Positions 44,122 to 52,733 are shown, numbered from the stretch's first letter. The stretch is 58,688 nt of DNA from Hymenobacter persicinus (GCF_004167665.1 NZ_SEWE01000030.1:1-58688), one strand, 5' to 3'. Notes: generated from the sequence alone by a model not told the origin. Numbers and translations: made by a program.

Positions 44122-45150
44122 GTGCTCAAAATCGACATCCACACCCACATTTTGCCCGAAACCTGGCCCGACCTGCGCGAGCGGTACGGCTACGGCGGCT
44201 TTATCCGGCTTGAGCACCACAAGCCCTGCTGCGCCCGCATGATGCAGGACGACAAGTTTTTCCGCGAGGTCCAGGACAACTGCTGGGACCCCCAGGTGCG
44301 GATGCGGGAATACGACCAGTTCGGCGTCGACGTGCAGGTGCTCAGCACGGTGCCCGTCATGTTCAGCTACTGGGCCAAGCCCCACGACGCGCTGGACTTA
44401 AGCATGCTGCTCAACGACCACATTGCCGGCGTGGTGCAGCGCTACCCCGCGCGGTTTGTGGGGCTGGGCACCATTCCGCTGCAGGCCCCCGACCTGGCCA
44501 TCCGGGAGCTGGAGCGCTGCATGAAAATCGGGCTGGCCGGCGTGCAGATCGGCTCCCACGTCAACGACTGGAACCTCGACGCGCCCGAGCTCTTCGAGGT
44601 CTTTGCCGCGGCTCAGGAACTGGGCGCCTGCGTCTTCGTGCACCCCTGGGATATGATGGCCCAGCAGAAAATGCCCAAGTACTGGCTGCCCTGGCTCGTG
44701 GGCATGCCCGCCGAAAGCACGCTGGCCCTGTGCTCGTTGATTTTCGGCGGCGTGCTGGAGCGGCTGCCCCGGTTGCGCGTGGCCGTGGCCCACGGCGGCG
44801 GCACCTTCGCCAGCACCATCGGCCGCATCGAGCACGGCTTTCAGGTGCGCCCCGATCTGTGCGCCATCGACAACAACGTGAACCCGCGCGAGTACCTGGG
44901 CAAGTTCTGGGTCGATTCGCTCGTGCACGACCCGCTGATGCTCGACTACCTCGTCAAAACCCTGGGGGCCGACAAAATCACGCTCGGCACCGACTACCCG
45001 TTTCCGCTCGGGGAGCTTGAGCCCGGCAAGCTGATTGAGTCCATGCCGTACCCGGATGAGGTCAAAGCCCGCATGTTTGGGGCCAACGCCCTGGATTGGC
45101 TGGGCCTGGGTGCCGAGCAATTCGTGGCTGGGGCCCGGCGGTTCGCCTAA
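44122..45150 (+). CDS. nbaD: 2-amino-3-carboxymuconate-6-semialdehyde decarboxylase (ACMSD)
   Basis: ACMSD decarboxylates ACMS to 2-aminomuconate semialdehyde, diverting the pathway away from quinolinate and NAD. The 342-residue amidohydrolase-2 protein starts at a GTG (44122) with [13 protein letters not shown]. Metal ligands H7, H9, H174 (VFVHPWDMM) and D291 ([11 protein letters not shown]) are present, with H224 (VAHGGG) as the catalytic His; these match the Pseudomonas enzyme with a two-residue offset at the N-terminus. [15 protein letters not shown] and [16 protein letters not shown] are also characteristic. Kynureninase follows 74 bp later. Confidence 0.93.
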   Translation: MLKIDIHTHILPETWPDLRERYGYGGFIRLEHHKPCCARMMQDDKFFREVQDNCWDPQVRMREYDQFGVDVQVLSTVPVMFSYWAKPHDALDLSMLLNDHIAGVVQRYPARFVGLGTIPLQAPDLAIRELERCMKIGLAGVQIGSHVNDWNLDAPELFEVFAAAQELGACVFVHPWDMMAQQKMPKYWLPWLVGMPAESTLALCSLIFGGVLERLPRLRVAVAHGGGTFASTIGRIEHGFQVRPDLCAIDNNVNPREYLGKFWVDSLVHDPLMLDYLVKTLGADKITLGTDYPFPLGELEPGKLIESMPYPDEVKARMFGANALDWLGLGAEQFVAGARRFA

Positions 45151-45211
45151 AGCCGCGGGCTCGTCCGGGAGGAGCCAAAATTCTGTCGCCGGCCCGGCGG
45201 CGGTTGCTGCC

Positions 45212-45219
45212 TATCTTTG
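45212..45219 (+). promoter_or_regulatory. -7 element TATCTTTG directly before kynU
   Basis: TATCTTTG matches TAnnTTTG and ends 5 nt before the kynureninase ATG. If used, the mRNA would start at or near the start codon, so kynU can be expressed apart from the ACMSD gene. Confidence 0.45.
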
Positions 45220-45224
45220 CCCCA

Positions 45225-46511
45225 ATGACTGCCTACCAGCCCACCCCCGAGTTTGCCGCTTCCCTCGATGCCCAGGACCCGCTGCGCGGCTTCCGCGACC
45301 GGTTTCACATTCCGGCCGGCCCCGACGGCCGCCCGAGCATCTACCTGTGCGGCAACTCGCTGGGGCTGATGCCCAAAACGGCCCGGGCGGCCGTGGAGCA
45401 GGAGTTTCATTCCTGGGCAACGCTCGGGGTGGAAGGGCATTTCGAAGATCCGTCGCAGTGGATGCACTACCACGAAACCCTCACCGAAGCCTCGGCCCGG
45501 CTGGTGGGTGCTAAGCCCGTGGAAGTGGTGGTGATGAACAACCTGACCACCAACCTGCACCTGCTGCTGGTATCATTCTACCGGCCCACCGTCACGCGCT
45601 ACAAGGTGCTGATGGAAGGCGGCGCGTTTCCCTCGGACCAGTACGCGCTGGAAAGCCAGGTGCGCCTGCACGGCCTCGCGCCCGACGAGGCCATCGTGGA
45701 GCTCGTGCCGCGTCCCGGGGAGCACACGCTGCGCACCGAAGACATTGAGGCCAAGATTCAGGAGCTGGGCGCCTCGCTGGCGACGGTGATTCTGGGTGGG
45801 GTCAACTACTACACTGGCCAGGCCTTCGACATGGCCGCCATCACCCGGGCCGGGCACGCTGTGGGCGCCACCGTGGGCTTCGATCTGGCCCACGCCGCCG
45901 GCAATCTGGAGCTGCACCTGCACGACTGGGACGTGGATTTTGCCTGCTGGTGCACCTATAAGTACCTCAACTCCGGTCCCGGCGGCACCTCGGGCGTGTA
46001 CGTACACGAGCGGTTTGCCAACCGGCCCGACCTGCCGCGCCTGGCCGGCTGGTGGGGCCACGACCCGACCGACCGGTTTCAGATGAAAAAAGGCTTCCGG
46101 CCCATGCCCGGGGCCGCTGGCTGGCAGCTGTCCAACGCCCAGATTTTCCCGATGGCCATTCACCGCGCCGCCCTGGCCCTGGTGGAAGAGGCCGGCGGCA
46201 TGGCTGCGCTGCGTCGCAAAAGCGAGCAGCTCACCGGCTACCTCGACTACCTGCTGCGCCGCCTTGAGTTGCCGGCCGGCACCCTGGAAATTATAACTCC
46301 CGCTGAGCCCGCGGCCCGGGGTGGGCAGCTGTCGGTGCTAGTACACCGGGGCGGCCGCGCCCTGTTCGACTTTTTGGCCCGGCAGGGCATTATTGCCGAC
46401 TGGCGTGAGCCCAACGTTATCCGGCTGGCGCCCGTGCCGCTCTACAACTCCTTTGCCGACGTGCAGCAAACCGGGGCGGCCCTCGAAAAATGGGCTGCCC
46501 AGGCAGAATAG
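45225..46511 (+). CDS. kynU: Kynureninase
   Basis: Kynureninase is a PLP enzyme that splits 3-hydroxykynurenine (or kynurenine) into 3-hydroxyanthranilate (anthranilate) and alanine. The 428-residue fold-type I protein starts at the ATG at 45225 (MTAYQPTPEFAASLDAQDPL). It contains IYLCGNSLGLMPK, HSWATLGVEGHF, VVVMNNLTTNLHLLLVSFYR, GFDLAHAAGNLELHLHDW and the PLP lysine K246 in WCTYKYLNSGPGG. GWWGHDPTDRFQMKKGFRP is a strong family signature. In this context, 3-hydroxykynurenine from the monooxygenase at 51300 is the likely substrate. The open frame upstream to 45096 overlaps the ACMSD gene and is not used. Confidence 0.96.
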   Translation: MTAYQPTPEFAASLDAQDPLRGFRDRFHIPAGPDGRPSIYLCGNSLGLMPKTARAAVEQEFHSWATLGVEGHFEDPSQWMHYHETLTEASARLVGAKPVEVVVMNNLTTNLHLLLVSFYRPTVTRYKVLMEGGAFPSDQYALESQVRLHGLAPDEAIVELVPRPGEHTLRTEDIEAKIQELGASLATVILGGVNYYTGQAFDMAAITRAGHAVGATVGFDLAHAAGNLELHLHDWDVDFACWCTYKYLNSGPGGTSGVYVHERFANRPDLPRLAGWWGHDPTDRFQMKKGFRPMPGAAGWQLSNAQIFPMAIHRAALALVEEAGGMAALRRKSEQLTGYLDYLLRRLELPAGTLEIITPAEPAARGGQLSVLVHRGGRALFDFLARQGIIADWREPNVIRLAPVPLYNSFADVQQTGAALEKWAAQAE

Positions 46512-46587
46512 TTATACCTTTTTAATTGTTAGAGTTACGTAGAAGCTAAGGACGCATCTGCGCAGTTCACTCTACCGTCTTTGAATC

Positions 46588-47235
46588 ATGGCTGAAGCAT
46601 ACGCGGACAAAATGGCCCGCAAAACCGACGCCGAGTTGCACCAATACGTAACCGGCCGCGCCCAGTACCGCGAAGACGCCGTGCTGGCCGCCCTCGATGA
46701 ACTGGCCCGCCGGGGCCAGCCCCACCCCGACGACGCCCTGGTGCGGCCCGACGTGACGGCCGTGGTGGCTGAGCAGGCCGCCCGCGCAGCCGAAGTGCGG
46801 CAGGTGGCCGAGCGGGAAAGCACGCCCGAGCCCGTTGCCGCCGCCCCGGCCCTGTACTCACCCGTGACCATTGCCATGTTCTCGATGCTGTTTTCCTTTC
46901 TGGTGGGCGGCATCCTGTTGACAATAAACATGTTTCGGCTGAAGGAGGCCCGCAAGGGTTTTACGCTGGTCGTATTCATGGTGGTGCTGCTGCTGACTTC
47001 GTACTTCAGCCAGCAGTGGTTTGAGGCTACCGACATGGCCCTGATGCGTACCCAGCTGCTCGGGGTGGCTATCAATCTGGTGGCGGTGCTGTCGTACCTG
47101 CTGTTTTTCTGGCCCCGTTACGTGGGGGAGCGGCCTTACGTGAGCCGGTCCTGGTTTTCGGTGCTGCTGGTGTGCATGGCCATGATTGGGGTGTTTATGT
47201 GGGTGCTGCCCCACTTGCCCGGCGCCGCTAAGTAG
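46588..47235 (+). CDS. Membrane protein with N-terminal helical motif, unknown
   Basis: The 215-residue protein has a soluble N-terminal part (MAEAYADKMARKTDAELHQY, then VTGRAQYREDAVLAALDELA and RRGQPHPD), a Pro/Ala/Glu linker, and four hydrophobic helices (about 92-115, 125-142, 155-175, 188-208). The N-terminal motif, with a Lys-Ser/Thr-Asp-Ala-Glu-Leu start and Arg-x-x-Tyr-Arg-Glu-(D/E)-Ala, recurs in other Hymenobacter membrane proteins as far as I recall, with unknown role. It follows kynU in the same direction after 76 bp; no functional link is evident. Confidence 0.65.
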   Translation: MAEAYADKMARKTDAELHQYVTGRAQYREDAVLAALDELARRGQPHPDDALVRPDVTAVVAEQAARAAEVRQVAERESTPEPVAAAPALYSPVTIAMFSMLFSFLVGGILLTINMFRLKEARKGFTLVVFMVVLLLTSYFSQQWFEATDMALMRTQLLGVAINLVAVLSYLLFFWPRYVGERPYVSRSWFSVLLVCMAMIGVFMWVLPHLPGAAK

Positions 47236-47278
47236 CGCCAAGTCTTCGGGCTGACTCTTTCCACCAACCTCGCCGGTT

Positions 47279-47878
47279 ATGCCGCTCACGCTCCTGCCGC
47301 TGCCGCACGCCGAAGTTCTGCTCGACCCCGATTTTCTGCCGCCGGCCGCGGCCGGTGCCTTATTGACCGAGCTGACGACCACTATCAACTGGCGGCAGGA
47401 ACCCATCAAGCTCTTCGGCAAAGAGGTGATGCAACCCCGCCTGACGGCCTGGTACGGCGACCCGGACGCCCGGTATTCCTACTCCGGTATCTCCCTCACG
47501 CCCCAGCCCTGGACGCCGGCTTTGCAGCTGCTGCGCGAACAAGTGCAGCAGGTTGCCGGAGCGCCGTTCAACAGTGTGCTGCTCAATCTGTACCGCTCAG
47601 GCCAAGACAGCATGGGCTGGCACGCCGACGATGAGCCCGAGTTGGGGCCAGCGCCAGTTATTGCCTCCCTGAGCCTGGGCGCTACCCGCCGCTTCCGGCT
47701 GCGCCCGCGCCACCCCCAGCAACTATTGCACGAGGCCGTGTCGTTGGCGTTGCCCGCGGGCAGTCTGCTGCTTATGCGCGGCCCCACCCAGCGGCACTGG
47801 CTGCATAGCATCCCCAAAACAACCGCGCTCCTGGGGCCGCGCCTCAACCTAACGTTCCGGTTAGTAACAAGCCAGTAG
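47279..47878 (+). CDS. alkB: AlkB-family alpha-ketoglutarate-dependent dioxygenase
   Basis: AlkB proteins repair 1-methyladenine and 3-methylcytosine in DNA and RNA by oxidative demethylation. The 199-residue protein resembles the short ALKBH2/3-like group: MQPRLTAWYGD, YSYSGISLTPQPW, FNSVLLNLYRSGQDSMGWHA, then HADDEPELGP (H115, D117), SLGATRRFRLR, HWLHSIPK (H176 as third ligand) and the 2OG-binding GPRLNLTFR (R188, R194). All residues for activity are present. The ATG at 47279 is 43 bp after the membrane protein gene. A strong terminator follows. Confidence 0.93.
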   Translation: MPLTLLPLPHAEVLLDPDFLPPAAAGALLTELTTTINWRQEPIKLFGKEVMQPRLTAWYGDPDARYSYSGISLTPQPWTPALQLLREQVQQVAGAPFNSVLLNLYRSGQDSMGWHADDEPELGPAPVIASLSLGATRRFRLRPRHPQQLLHEAVSLALPAGSLLLMRGPTQRHWLHSIPKTTALLGPRLNLTFRLVTSQ

Positions 47879-47903
47879 CGGAAGCTGATCCTATCATTCA
47901 CAA

Positions 47904-47938
47904 AAAAAGGCTCCGTGCGTAGTGCACGGAGCCTTTTT
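47904..47938. terminator. Bidirectional terminator between alkB and the TonB receptor gene
   Basis: AAAAAGGCTCCGTGC pairs perfectly with GCACGGAGCCTTTTT (15 bp, 5-nt loop) with U-tracts on both strands. Confidence 0.92.
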
Positions 47939-47956
47939 AGCTGAAAAAGAGCAGGC

Positions 47957-50650
47957 TTACTTCAGCTCGAAGAGCAGGCCTACGTAGCCCAGGCGGCCGA
48001 TGCCGGCGCTGCCGTAGGTTTGCACGTTGCCAGTGTTGAACAGGTTCGACACGCCCGCCTGCAGCGTGGTGCGAATGGGGGCAATATTGTAGCCCGCCTG
48101 CGCATCCACGGTGTGGTAGGCCGCCACGCGGCCCGTGGCAAACGTCGACTCGTAGAGGAACGAGTCAGTCCAGCGGTAGTTGACAGTGTAACCCAGCTTG
48201 CGGCTCAGGGCCAGGCCGGTCAGACCGAAGTTGTACTTGTGGCGGGGCGTGTTGAAGAAGGTCTGGAAGTCGGCGGGCAGGTCTTTCGACACCAGGTCGT
48301 TGAAGCTATAGTTGGCCGACAGAATCAGCGGGGTACCCACCGTGTAGCTCAGGCCCACCGAGGCGCCCTGGGTTTTCACTTTCTGCGCCACGTTGGCCGA
48401 AATCTGAATCACGCGCACGTCGGGGTTGGCCGCCGACGGCACCGGGGAAGGCGTGGTCGGGCGGGTACCGTTCGGGTTGCCGATAAAGGTCTGGGTACCG
48501 ATGAAGTCGTCGTAAGCGCTGCGGAAGTAGTCCACGTCCACGGTTACTTTGCTGGCCACCTGGGCCCGGTAGCCCACTTCCAGGGTGTTGACCTGCTCTA
48601 GACGCAGCTTATCGGCGTGGTAGAGGGCCCCGCGCAGGGTGTAACCGTCGAAGCCGTTGCCGATGTTGCCGAGCAGAATGGCGCGACCCACGTCGAGACG
48701 GATGTACTGGTCGGTCTGGGTGGGGGCGCGGAAGGCGCGGTTGTAGCTGGCCCGGAAGTTCTGCTGGTTGTCGCTGCCGACCGAATACACCACCGAAGCC
48801 CGGGGCGAGAAGGCGGGCTTGAAGTTCTTGAACTCATCGACCCGGCCGGCTACCGAGAGTTTGAGCCGCTCGGCCAGCAGGGCCTTGGTTACCTGAGCGT
48901 AGCCGCCAAATTCGTGGTTGCGCAGCCGGTCCCCGTCCTTGGTGTCGGAGAAGAGCGAGCCGTCGGAGCCCAGCAGGTACTGGCGGTAGGCGCCGCCCAC
49001 AATCAGGTCGGCGAAGCTCAGCTTGAAGTTGTACTGGGCGCTGGCGTCGTTCAGAATCGAGCGCAGAATTACGCGGGCTCCCCGGCCGGGCGTACCGTCG
49101 TGAATGATCCGGTCCCGGGCCTTGTCGAAGTCAGGCGTACCGGGCTGGAGCTGGGGCGCGTTGGCATTGGCGTTGGCGCGGGCGGCGGCGGCGGCGGCAT
49201 CGGCGTTGCGGCCGTTGGTGAGGTAGGCCTGGTTATAGGCCTGCGCGTAGGTGCTGAAATACCGTTCGGCGTAGGTGTAGGGCTTGCCGGTCTGCGGGTT
49301 GTTCGGCGCATCCGGGATGGTCGTGGTTTGCAGGAAGGCGCCCAGGAAACCCAAGTTGTAGGAACCGTCGGTGCTGGGGTCGCGCTGACCGGAGTAGTCG
49401 CGGGTGGTGTAGCCGCGCACAAACCAGTTGGTACCCTTCACTTCCACGCGGCCCTGGTGGCTGCCGCTGTTGTTGAAGCGGTAGCGGCTGGCGCTCTGGA
49501 AGATGCTGGTGCCATTCACGTACTTATAATCGACGGTGGCCTTCACGTTGTCGGTCAGCAGGTACGAAACCGAGGGGTTGACCTTGTAGATGTGGGCCTT
49601 CTGGTTGCCGGTAATGAGCTCCTTTTCCGAGTAGCCGGGCAAAAAGACCGTCTGCCCGTTCAAAAAGCCGGCCGAGGCGCCGAAGGTGGTGCCCACGTCG
49701 CCGTAGCGGTTCACCGCGTCGTAGCCCAGCGGGGAGCCGGCGGCGTGGTTGTTGGGCTCAATGGTCAGGGAAGTCGGATCCTGGTTGTCGGCAATCCAGT
49801 CCTTGGCCGTCAGGGCGCCGCCGGTGAGCTTGATGGCCAGCCGGTCGGTGAGTTTCTTGGCGTAGCGCAGCTGCCCGTCGAGCAGGCTGCGGTTGCCGCC
49901 GCGCAAACGGATGCTCAGGCCCTCGGTTACGAAAGGGTCCTTGGAGTTGAACAGCACTACTCCGTTAAAGGCATTGGCACCGTACAGAGCCGAGGCCGGA
50001 CCGTGCACAATCTCAATGCTTTCTACGTCGAGGTCCGGGATGCCGAGCAGGTTACCGAAGTTGCTGCTCAGGCTGGGCAGCTGGGTGTCCATGTAGTCGG
50101 CCATCTGAATCACCCGCTCGGCCCGGGAACTGTTGAAGCCGCGGGTACTGATGCTGGAAGTCAGCAGGCTGGAGCTGTTCACGTCCACGGCCTTGAAGCG
50201 GGCCAGGCCGGCCAGCAGGTCGGGCGTGGTCAGGCTTTCCACCTGCCGCGTGTTTACTTTTTCTACCGTAACGGGTACCTGCGAAATGCTTTCCGCTACC
50301 CGCGAGGCCGACACCACCACCGTGTTGGTGAGGGTTGAGCTCACCGGCAGCACCACGCGCACTTCCTGCTGGGCCTTGGAAATGCCGAGTTCCCGGGTTT
50401 CGTAGCCCACAAACGACACCGAGATGATAACCGGCGGCTCCGTGAAGTCGGCCTTGAGCGTGAACTTCCCGTCCCGGTCGGTGCTGCTCCCAATGAAGGT
50501 GCCCTTAATGAAGATGGTGGCGCCCGGCAGAGGCTCTCCGGCCTCGGTCTGGACTACCCCGGTGATGGAAATGGTATTCTGCGCCCAGGCAGTGGCACTG
50601 CTGCATAAGGTACATAGCAGCAGTACTAGAAAACGGTAGTGTTTTCTCAT
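47957..50650 (-). CDS. TonB-dependent receptor with carboxypeptidase-regulatory-like domain
   Basis: The 897-residue outer-membrane receptor starts at the ATG at 50650 with a signal peptide (MRKHYRFLVLLLCTLCSSAT, AWAQ). Residues about 27-115 are a CarboxypepD_reg-like domain (SITGVVQTEAGEPLPGATIF, GYETRELGISKAQQEV). The plug follows at about 130-260 (RVAESISQVPVTVEKVNTRQ, ISTRGFNSSRAERVIQMADY, IEIVHGPASALYGANAFNGV), and then a 22-strand-type barrel ending GRLGYVGLLFELK. Such receptors import siderophores, vitamins or oligosaccharides with energy from TonB. No SusD partner is adjacent, which speaks against a Sus-type glycan system. Upstream there is a good promoter with a palindrome in its spacer. 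Confidence 0.92.
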   Translation of the reverse strand: MRKHYRFLVLLLCTLCSSATAWAQNTISITGVVQTEAGEPLPGATIFIKGTFIGSSTDRDGKFTLKADFTEPPVIISVSFVGYETRELGISKAQQEVRVVLPVSSTLTNTVVVSASRVAESISQVPVTVEKVNTRQVESLTTPDLLAGLARFKAVDVNSSSLLTSSISTRGFNSSRAERVIQMADYMDTQLPSLSSNFGNLLGIPDLDVESIEIVHGPASALYGANAFNGVVLFNSKDPFVTEGLSIRLRGGNRSLLDGQLRYAKKLTDRLAIKLTGGALTAKDWIADNQDPTSLTIEPNNHAAGSPLGYDAVNRYGDVGTTFGASAGFLNGQTVFLPGYSEKELITGNQKAHIYKVNPSVSYLLTDNVKATVDYKYVNGTSIFQSASRYRFNNSGSHQGRVEVKGTNWFVRGYTTRDYSGQRDPSTDGSYNLGFLGAFLQTTTIPDAPNNPQTGKPYTYAERYFSTYAQAYNQAYLTNGRNADAAAAAARANANANAPQLQPGTPDFDKARDRIIHDGTPGRGARVILRSILNDASAQYNFKLSFADLIVGGAYRQYLLGSDGSLFSDTKDGDRLRNHEFGGYAQVTKALLAERLKLSVAGRVDEFKNFKPAFSPRASVVYSVGSDNQQNFRASYNRAFRAPTQTDQYIRLDVGRAILLGNIGNGFDGYTLRGALYHADKLRLEQVNTLEVGYRAQVASKVTVDVDYFRSAYDDFIGTQTFIGNPNGTRPTTPSPVPSAANPDVRVIQISANVAQKVKTQGASVGLSYTVGTPLILSANYSFNDLVSKDLPADFQTFFNTPRHKYNFGLTGLALSRKLGYTVNYRWTDSFLYESTFATGRVAAYHTVDAQAGYNIAPIRTTLQAGVSNLFNTGNVQTYGSAGIGRLGYVGLLFELK

Positions 50651-50703
50651 AGCAAGAAGTTGCAAAGGTGGTGTTGGGAATTTTTTGGCAAGTGAAATTC
50701 CTG

Positions 50704-50734
50704 CAAAATTAAGGTAGGCATGCATACCATGCAA
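50704..50734 (-). promoter_or_regulatory. Promoter of the TonB receptor gene
   Basis: On the minus strand TTG (50734-50732), a 20-nt spacer and TAATTTTG (50711-50704) fit the Bacteroidota -33/-7 consensus. The predicted transcript start lies about 47 nt before the ATG. Confidence 0.55.
50713..50728. promoter_or_regulatory. Palindromic operator candidate in the promoter spacer
   Basis: GGTA-G-GCATGC-A-TACC is a 16-bp palindrome with one mismatched pair, lying wholly between the -33 and -7 elements. A repressor bound here would block the promoter. Confidence 0.45.
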
Positions 50735-50849
50735 GGCCGCAACCAATTGATTATCAAAAAGCTGGTTTGGTGGGAAAAAGCCAATTTATTGCACTAAGCC
50801 GGTAGTTCGACGGAACGCCGCCCACGCAGATAGAGGGCTTGCGGAGGGC

Positions 50850-51119
50850 TTAATACCGGATATCGGGATGGCCAAACAGGTTGATGTCGCCTTCTTCGCC
50901 CACTTGATAGCCGCCTACGTCGAGCTTGGGCGTGAGCGGGCGGGGGGCAAGCTCCGGAGTAGCGGTACCGCTGAAGCCGGGGGCCGCGCAAACCGGCCGG
51001 CCCGCGGTAAACCGCAGGCGGGAGCTGGCGGAGGCACTATACGGAACGGGTTGGTAATCCGCCGGAGCGGGGGTGTTGTTGAAATAAAAACGATACGGAG
51101 TAGACTTCTTGATTTCCAT
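50850..51119 (-). CDS. Small Pro-rich protein, unknown
   Basis: The open frame of 89 codons starts at an ATG (51119) after an AT-rich 50-nt stretch. The product begins MEIKKSTPYRFYFNNTPAPA, has a Pro/Ser/Ala-rich middle, one Cys (PVCAAPG) and ends GEEGDINLFGHPDIRY. It has no signal peptide or membrane segment. Codon use is like the neighbouring genes (C or G in most third positions), which supports coding. The charged leader with a Pro-rich body could suit a precursor peptide, but no modification enzyme is nearby, so I give no function. It lies between the TonB receptor and kynurenine monooxygenase genes. Confidence 0.5.
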   Translation of the reverse strand: MEIKKSTPYRFYFNNTPAPADYQPVPYSASASSRLRFTAGRPVCAAPGFSGTATPELAPRPLTPKLDVGGYQVGEEGDINLFGHPDIRY

Positions 51120-51251
51120 AAGTAAATACGTTCGTTTAATAATGCAACTATACGGGTGAAACCGGTTATGCGGTCAGCTTTTCTTTAAGCCCGCGGGCCT
51201 TTCGGGCCGGGTTCCCGTATTTATCCGCTCAACCAACTCCGGGGAAAGGGT

Positions 51252-51259
51252 TACTTTCG
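51252..51259 (+). promoter_or_regulatory. Near-consensus -7 box TACTTTCG before the KMO gene
   Basis: TACTTTCG differs from TAnnTTTG at one position and lies 40 nt before the monooxygenase ATG; no good -33 element is seen. Confidence 0.3.
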
Positions 51260-51299
51260 CCTTCCCCATTCTCACCTGCTTCCCGTCCCACCCACACGC

Positions 51300-52673
51300 A
51301 TGGCTGATTTTTCCGCTCCGGCAGCTACTTCTGTCGAACCACTTACCATTATGGGGGCCGGCCTGGTCGGGTCCCTGTTGTCGTTGTATCTGGCCCAGCG
51401 TGGCCACGAGGTAACCGTGTACGAGCGGCGGGCCGACCCCCGCAAAGCCGGCTTCGTGGAAGGCCGATCCATCAACCTGGCGTTGTCGGACCGCGGCTGG
51501 CGGGCCCTGGAAGGAGTGGGCATCGGCGACGAAATCCGGCGCGTGGCCATTCCGATGTACCGCCGCGTGATGCACGACCAGCAGGGCAACCTCACCACCC
51601 AGCCCTACGGCCAGGATAATCAGGCTATCTACTCCGTGTCGCGCGCTGGGCTGAACCGCACCCTGCTGGATTTGGCCGAGGCCGACCCGCGCGTGCACCT
51701 GCGCTTCAACCAGCAGTGCCTGGGCGTCGATTTGCGGGAGCGGCAGCTCGAACTCCGCGACGCCGAAACCGGCCAGCGCGCCACGCACGCATTCCGCCGC
51801 CTGTTCGGCACCGACGGAGCCTACTCGGCCGTGCGGGCCGCCATGCAGCGCACCGACCGGTTCAACTATTCCCAGAGCTACCTCGACTACGGCTACAAGG
51901 AGCTCAACATCGAGCCCGGCCCCGGCGGAGAGTGGCTCCTGGAAAAGAATGCCCTGCACATCTGGCCCCGCGGCCAGTACATGATGATTGCGCTGCCCAA
52001 CCTAGACGGCTCTTTCAACTGCACCCTGTTTTTCCCCTTCGAAGGCGAAAAGTCGTTTGCCGCGCTCCAGACCCCGGCCCAGGTGCAGGCCTTCTTCGAG
52101 GAAGTATTTCCCGACGTGGTGCCCCTGATGCCCGACCTGACCCAGGAGTATTTCCAGAACCCAACCGGCTCGTTGGTTACGGTGCGCTGCTTTCCCTGGG
52201 CCTTCGACGACGACGTGGTACTGCTCGGCGACGCCTCCCACGCCATTGTGCCCTTCTACGGGCAGGGCATGAATGCCGGCTTCGAGGACTGCACCGTACT
52301 CAACGAGCTGCTCGACCAGTACGGCACCGACTGGCACGCCATCTTCGAGCAGTTTCAGCAGCAGCGCAAGCCCAATGCCGACGCCATGGCCGAGTTGGCC
52401 CTTTACAACTTCGAGGAGATGCGCGACCGGGTAGCCGACCCACGGTTTTTGCTCCAGAAGAAAATCGAAAGCAAAATCTCGGCCCAATACCCCGGCAAGT
52501 GGCTGTCGTTGTACTCCCAGGTCACGTTCTCGCACACCCCTTACGCCGAGGCCTGGCGCAATGGGCAGCGCCAGGAGCAGATTATGCGCCGGCTGATGCC
52601 CCACATCCAGTCAGAGGCCGACTTCGACCGCGCCGAGGTACAGCACCTGCTCGCCCAGGAAGTAGCGCGGTAG
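51300..52673 (+). CDS. kmo: Kynurenine 3-monooxygenase
   Basis: KMO is an FAD/NADPH monooxygenase that turns kynurenine into 3-hydroxykynurenine. The 457-residue protein has the FAD motif IMGAGLVGSLLSLYLAQRGH (17-36), the KMO-typical YERRADPRKAGFVEGRSINL and ALSDRGWRAL, the motif DGAYSAVRAAM, and the second FAD motif VLLGDASHAIVPFYGQGMNA with GFEDC. The helix FNYSQSYLDYGYKELNIEP and HIWPRGQYMMIALPNLDGSF are also family signatures. A hydrophobic C-terminal anchor like that of eukaryotic KMO is absent, as in other bacterial KMOs. It is 4.8 kb away from kynU, separated by alkB and the TonB receptor gene. Confidence 0.95.
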   Translation: MADFSAPAATSVEPLTIMGAGLVGSLLSLYLAQRGHEVTVYERRADPRKAGFVEGRSINLALSDRGWRALEGVGIGDEIRRVAIPMYRRVMHDQQGNLTTQPYGQDNQAIYSVSRAGLNRTLLDLAEADPRVHLRFNQQCLGVDLRERQLELRDAETGQRATHAFRRLFGTDGAYSAVRAAMQRTDRFNYSQSYLDYGYKELNIEPGPGGEWLLEKNALHIWPRGQYMMIALPNLDGSFNCTLFFPFEGEKSFAALQTPAQVQAFFEEVFPDVVPLMPDLTQEYFQNPTGSLVTVRCFPWAFDDDVVLLGDASHAIVPFYGQGMNAGFEDCTVLNELLDQYGTDWHAIFEQFQQQRKPNADAMAELALYNFEEMRDRVADPRFLLQKKIESKISAQYPGKWLSLYSQVTFSHTPYAEAWRNGQRQEQIMRRLMPHIQSEADFDRAEVQHLLAQEVAR

Positions 52674-52697
52674 CCCCGCGGAGTTTAAGTTTGTAAA

Positions 52698-52727
52698 ATC
52701 CCGTTCGCAGCCTGCTGCGGGCGGGAT
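52698..52727 (-). terminator. Hairpin terminator of the PAP2-like gene
   Basis: ATCCCGTTCGCAG pairs with CTGCGGGCGGGAT (13 pairs counting two G-T wobbles, 4-nt loop). On the minus strand TTTTAC follows the stem. It lies just after the PAP2-like stop and between convergent genes. Confidence 0.72.
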
Positions 52728-52733
52728 GTTGCG

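Noticed and set aside
48617..50338. 573-codon open frame antisense to the TonB receptor
   Set aside because: Low-complexity Val/Gly/Ala composition; the receptor on the other strand is unambiguous.
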